The translations under genes were made by a program, and so were the position numbers. 64,000 bases of DNA, taken from the NCBI GenBank assembly GCA_029204225.1, contig CM055103.1, forward strand, positions 44,645,095 through 44,709,094. Reading direction: 5' to 3'. This document shows positions 62,105 to 64,000 of the stretch, in pieces; the first letter of the stretch is position 1, and each line of letters opens with the position of its first letter. The notes under the pieces are model-generated. The model worked only from the letters and a program-made list of their open reading frames with translations, was not told the DNA's origin and did no database searches. Origin of the DNA: Diphasiastrum complanatum. Taxonomy: Eukaryota > Streptophyta > Lycopodiopsida > Lycopodiales > Lycopodiaceae.

Positions 62105-62884
62105 TTGAAGAAACAAAGAGATGAAGGTAGCAAGCAAATCAACTTTACTACTAATGATGAGGATCTAGGTGGTGGTGATTCTCTTTTGATGTGCTCTTTA
62201 AGTCCAATATCAATTGAAGGTGACAAATATTCATGGTGGATTGATAGTGGAGCTAGTTCACACATGACTAGTCACAAGGAGTTCTTTACTTCTTTGGTCA
62301 CTTATGATCGAGCCAAGAAAGCAATACACATGGCCAATGGTGGTGAGTGTGTGATTGAAGGTATTGGTTCAATTCCTATTTGTCTCTCTACTAATAAGAA
62401 AACAAGACTTGATGGTGTTCTTTACATTCCTTCACTTTCAAAGAATTTGCTAAGTGTTGGTCAAATGATAGAGAAAGGATACATGGTAAAGTTTGGTGGT
62501 GATGCTTGTTTCATTACAAAGGAAGAAATCTTGGCTGCTAGGGGCAATAGACAAGGTAGACTTTTCAAGCTTGATGCTTTTGTTATGGCTAACAAAAAGG
62601 ATGGAATGGACAAGGAGATTGGTCTCAACTTTCCAAAGTTCCTTTTAGCATCAATAAGATTGGTGGATCTTATGCAAAGTCTAACAAGCTTTCTTATGCT
62701 AGATCTAGGTCAAGATCTAATATGCTTCTTGGAGATGTTCATCTTTGTGCTAACTTGGCTAGTCTTGAGGATAATGATGGAATTTCAATGGTTCTTCATG
62801 GCAAGTGCAAGCATGCAAAAGGTAAGGAAAGAGCTAATTTCATCAATGGAGGTGAAGGTTTTCCTTGGAAAAGGTTGTTGCTAA
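62105..62884 (+). pseudogene. Copia protease followed by unrecognised sequence
   Basis: The first 170 codons are a well-preserved aspartic protease region: WWIDSGASSHMTSHKEFF with intact DSGA, then HMANGGECVIEGIGSI and VLYIPSLSKNLLSVGQM. The usual GAG-pre-integrase (LWHxRLGH) and integrase do not follow. From about 62600 the coding-like signal passes through other frames with sequence I cannot assign (SNMLLGDVHLCANLASLEDN, LHGKCKHAKGKERANFINGG). The element may be non-autonomous or may have acquired foreign sequence. Confidence 0.75.
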
Positions 62885-63054
62885 TGATTTCTTTGATCAT
62901 ATGGAAAAAGATATTGCTAGGTGCATGCATGAAGGAGGTGGTTCTCCTACATTCTTTTGCAATGAGTCCAAGAAAGTCATTTTTGCAGCAAGTGGAGTCA
63001 CATGTCTTCATAAAGAGAGTACTATCAAAAGACTTGGTGAGAGAGATAGTCACG
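62865..63054 (+). other. Coding-like tract of unknown origin 3' of copia protease
   Basis: In a third frame the plus strand reads KVVANDFFDHMEKDIARCMH and ESKKVIFAASGVTCLHKEST. It looks protein-coding but matches no copia domain I know. It is cut by the next LTR at about 63055. Confidence 0.35.
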
Positions 63055-63305
63055 TGTGCATGAGCGCCAACTTAACGGCACACGTAGTGTAAAGTTGGGA
63101 TACACGTTCCGTAATGGGGACCGAACTGCCATGTAGCGGTACCCCACAAAAATTAGACTGTGTATATGTACCTTTCAGTCTCTTTTGTTAATACAGTTCA
63201 GAAGTGTTCTCTTGGGTTGGTGTGTGATCTCTCTTTACTGCTTATTTGAGTGATGTTAGATTGCTTGAAAATTAGCTAAATATACTGCTAGTAAGATCCT
63301 TGACA
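63055..63305 (+). repeat. Copia 5' LTR of an element running past the window end
   Basis: The right end GATCCTTGACA adjoins TGGTATCAGAGCC. The left end is best placed at TGTGCATGAGCG (63055), about 251 bp, with a TATATG near 63163. A later TG at 63088 is possible. Confidence 0.6.
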
Positions 63306-63318
63306 TGGTATCAGAGCC
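63306..63318 (+). other. Primer binding site, initiator tRNA-Met 3' end
   Basis: TGGTATCAGAGCC is a perfect 13-base complement to the tRNA 3' end, directly after the LTR. The remaining 680 bp to the window end is leader-like, without coding sequence. Confidence 0.9.
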
Positions 63319-64000
63319 TGGGAGTGATGTAGTTTGAGGTTATCTAAAAACCGAATTCTTGGAGAATTTGAAGAATTGGATACGGTAGGCTTTGCAGTCA
63401 ATCGATTCAATTGGTCAGCAAGATTGAGTTGGATTGGGACATCTACATATTTCAATTGTGTCTTCTCTAGAAGAACAAGGAGTTCAAAATTGTAATTCTC
63501 TTTGAAAAAGCAGGTTTTGGAGCATTGTCACCCCGCACTCAATCAATTTCTCACCAATCGACAATCTAACAGTTCCAGTGAGTGAGTTGTAGCGACCTCT
63601 CTCAGACAGGTATCTACAAGAAGATCTCAAAGGAAGAATAGTTGAAGCTTAAAAGGCAACAAAAATCCCATAGCCAGGGTTTTTATCTACAAAGTAGCTT
63701 ATTTCTCTCTGAAGAAAGAGTTTTTGGTAGCTGAAAAACTATGATCAAGGGCGCATCACTTGCAGGAAGCAGATTTGAAGAGGCCGTAGACAACCGTGAC
63801 TCACAAAGGGAGAGATAGTTGAAATTTCGTTGGTTTCTGCCATAGCCATAGCTTGAAAGCTTCAGAAACAAGGAAAGAGGAGAAGGGAGCTCGCGAATAG
63901 CTCACACACGCCAAGCTGGAGACGGGTTTTTGCGACTGCATGGGGCTATTGTATGGAGCAGTAAGGGTCAGTGAGCTGAAGTGTGCTGGACCGTAGGATG

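Overview
The window reads as nuclear DNA of a land plant with a large, retrotransposon-rich genome. Two pentatricopeptide-repeat (PPR) genes, plant-type initiator-tRNA primer binding sites and dense decayed Ty1/copia and Ty3/gypsy elements show this. The 'LLKGC...YAKCG' style of the PLS-class PPR protein suggests a seedless vascular plant such as a fern, but that is inference. No bacterial operon, CRISPR array, rRNA or functional tRNA gene was seen.

Host genes. A PLS-class PPR gene lies on the minus strand at 4974-6462. Its PPR array is open, but its E/DYW tail (4632-4973) is broken by frameshifts, a stop and loss of key deaminase residues. A P-class PPR gene of 840 codons with 16 perfect 35-residue repeats lies at 36602-39124 (minus). 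Between them, at about 35.54-35.86 kb (minus), are two exons of a PKA/PKG-like AGC protein kinase with clear splice sites. A 5' leader with telo-boxes may lie at 48.27-48.72 kb (minus). Two coding-like tracts were not assigned: 39742-40344 and 58996-59790, both minus.

Mobile elements. 8.9-12.6 kb holds pieces of Ty3/gypsy pol in opposite orientations. 14.7-16.7 kb is a chromovirus (minus) in which the RT N-terminus is fused to the integrase C-terminus. 17.0-20.15 kb is scrambled copia. 20705-26055 is a full-length copia (minus) with 276-bp LTRs and a 5-bp target duplication. 27.16-30.71 kb contains a gypsy LTR and gag joined to a 5'-truncated copia and ends in an inverted LTR copy. 32.24-33.17 kb is gypsy gag. 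44.5 kb is a copia gag fragment. 50551-51157 looks like a solo LTR. 51461-53329 is a gag-only copia with 270-bp LTRs that appears to be primed from the anticodon loop of initiator tRNA-Met. 54446-56507 is a near-palindrome of two 0.8-kb LTRs, followed by a deletion-derivative copia to 57.07 kb. 60.0-63.05 kb is a copia gag/protease region (plus) with an odd 3' part, followed by another copia LTR and PBS running to the window end.

Other structure. Microsatellites occur at 1-118, 33.3-33.5 and 51.38-51.45 kb. Tandem duplications with units of about 30 to 340 bp are frequent. A tRNA-derived SINE candidate lies near 34.65 kb, a Helitron-type hairpin end near 49.0 kb, and a 19-G tract followed by strong hairpins at 49.16-49.25 kb. 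The PPR genes probably act on organellar RNA. Nearly everything else is decaying mobile DNA, and the best novelty lies in the structures of those elements.
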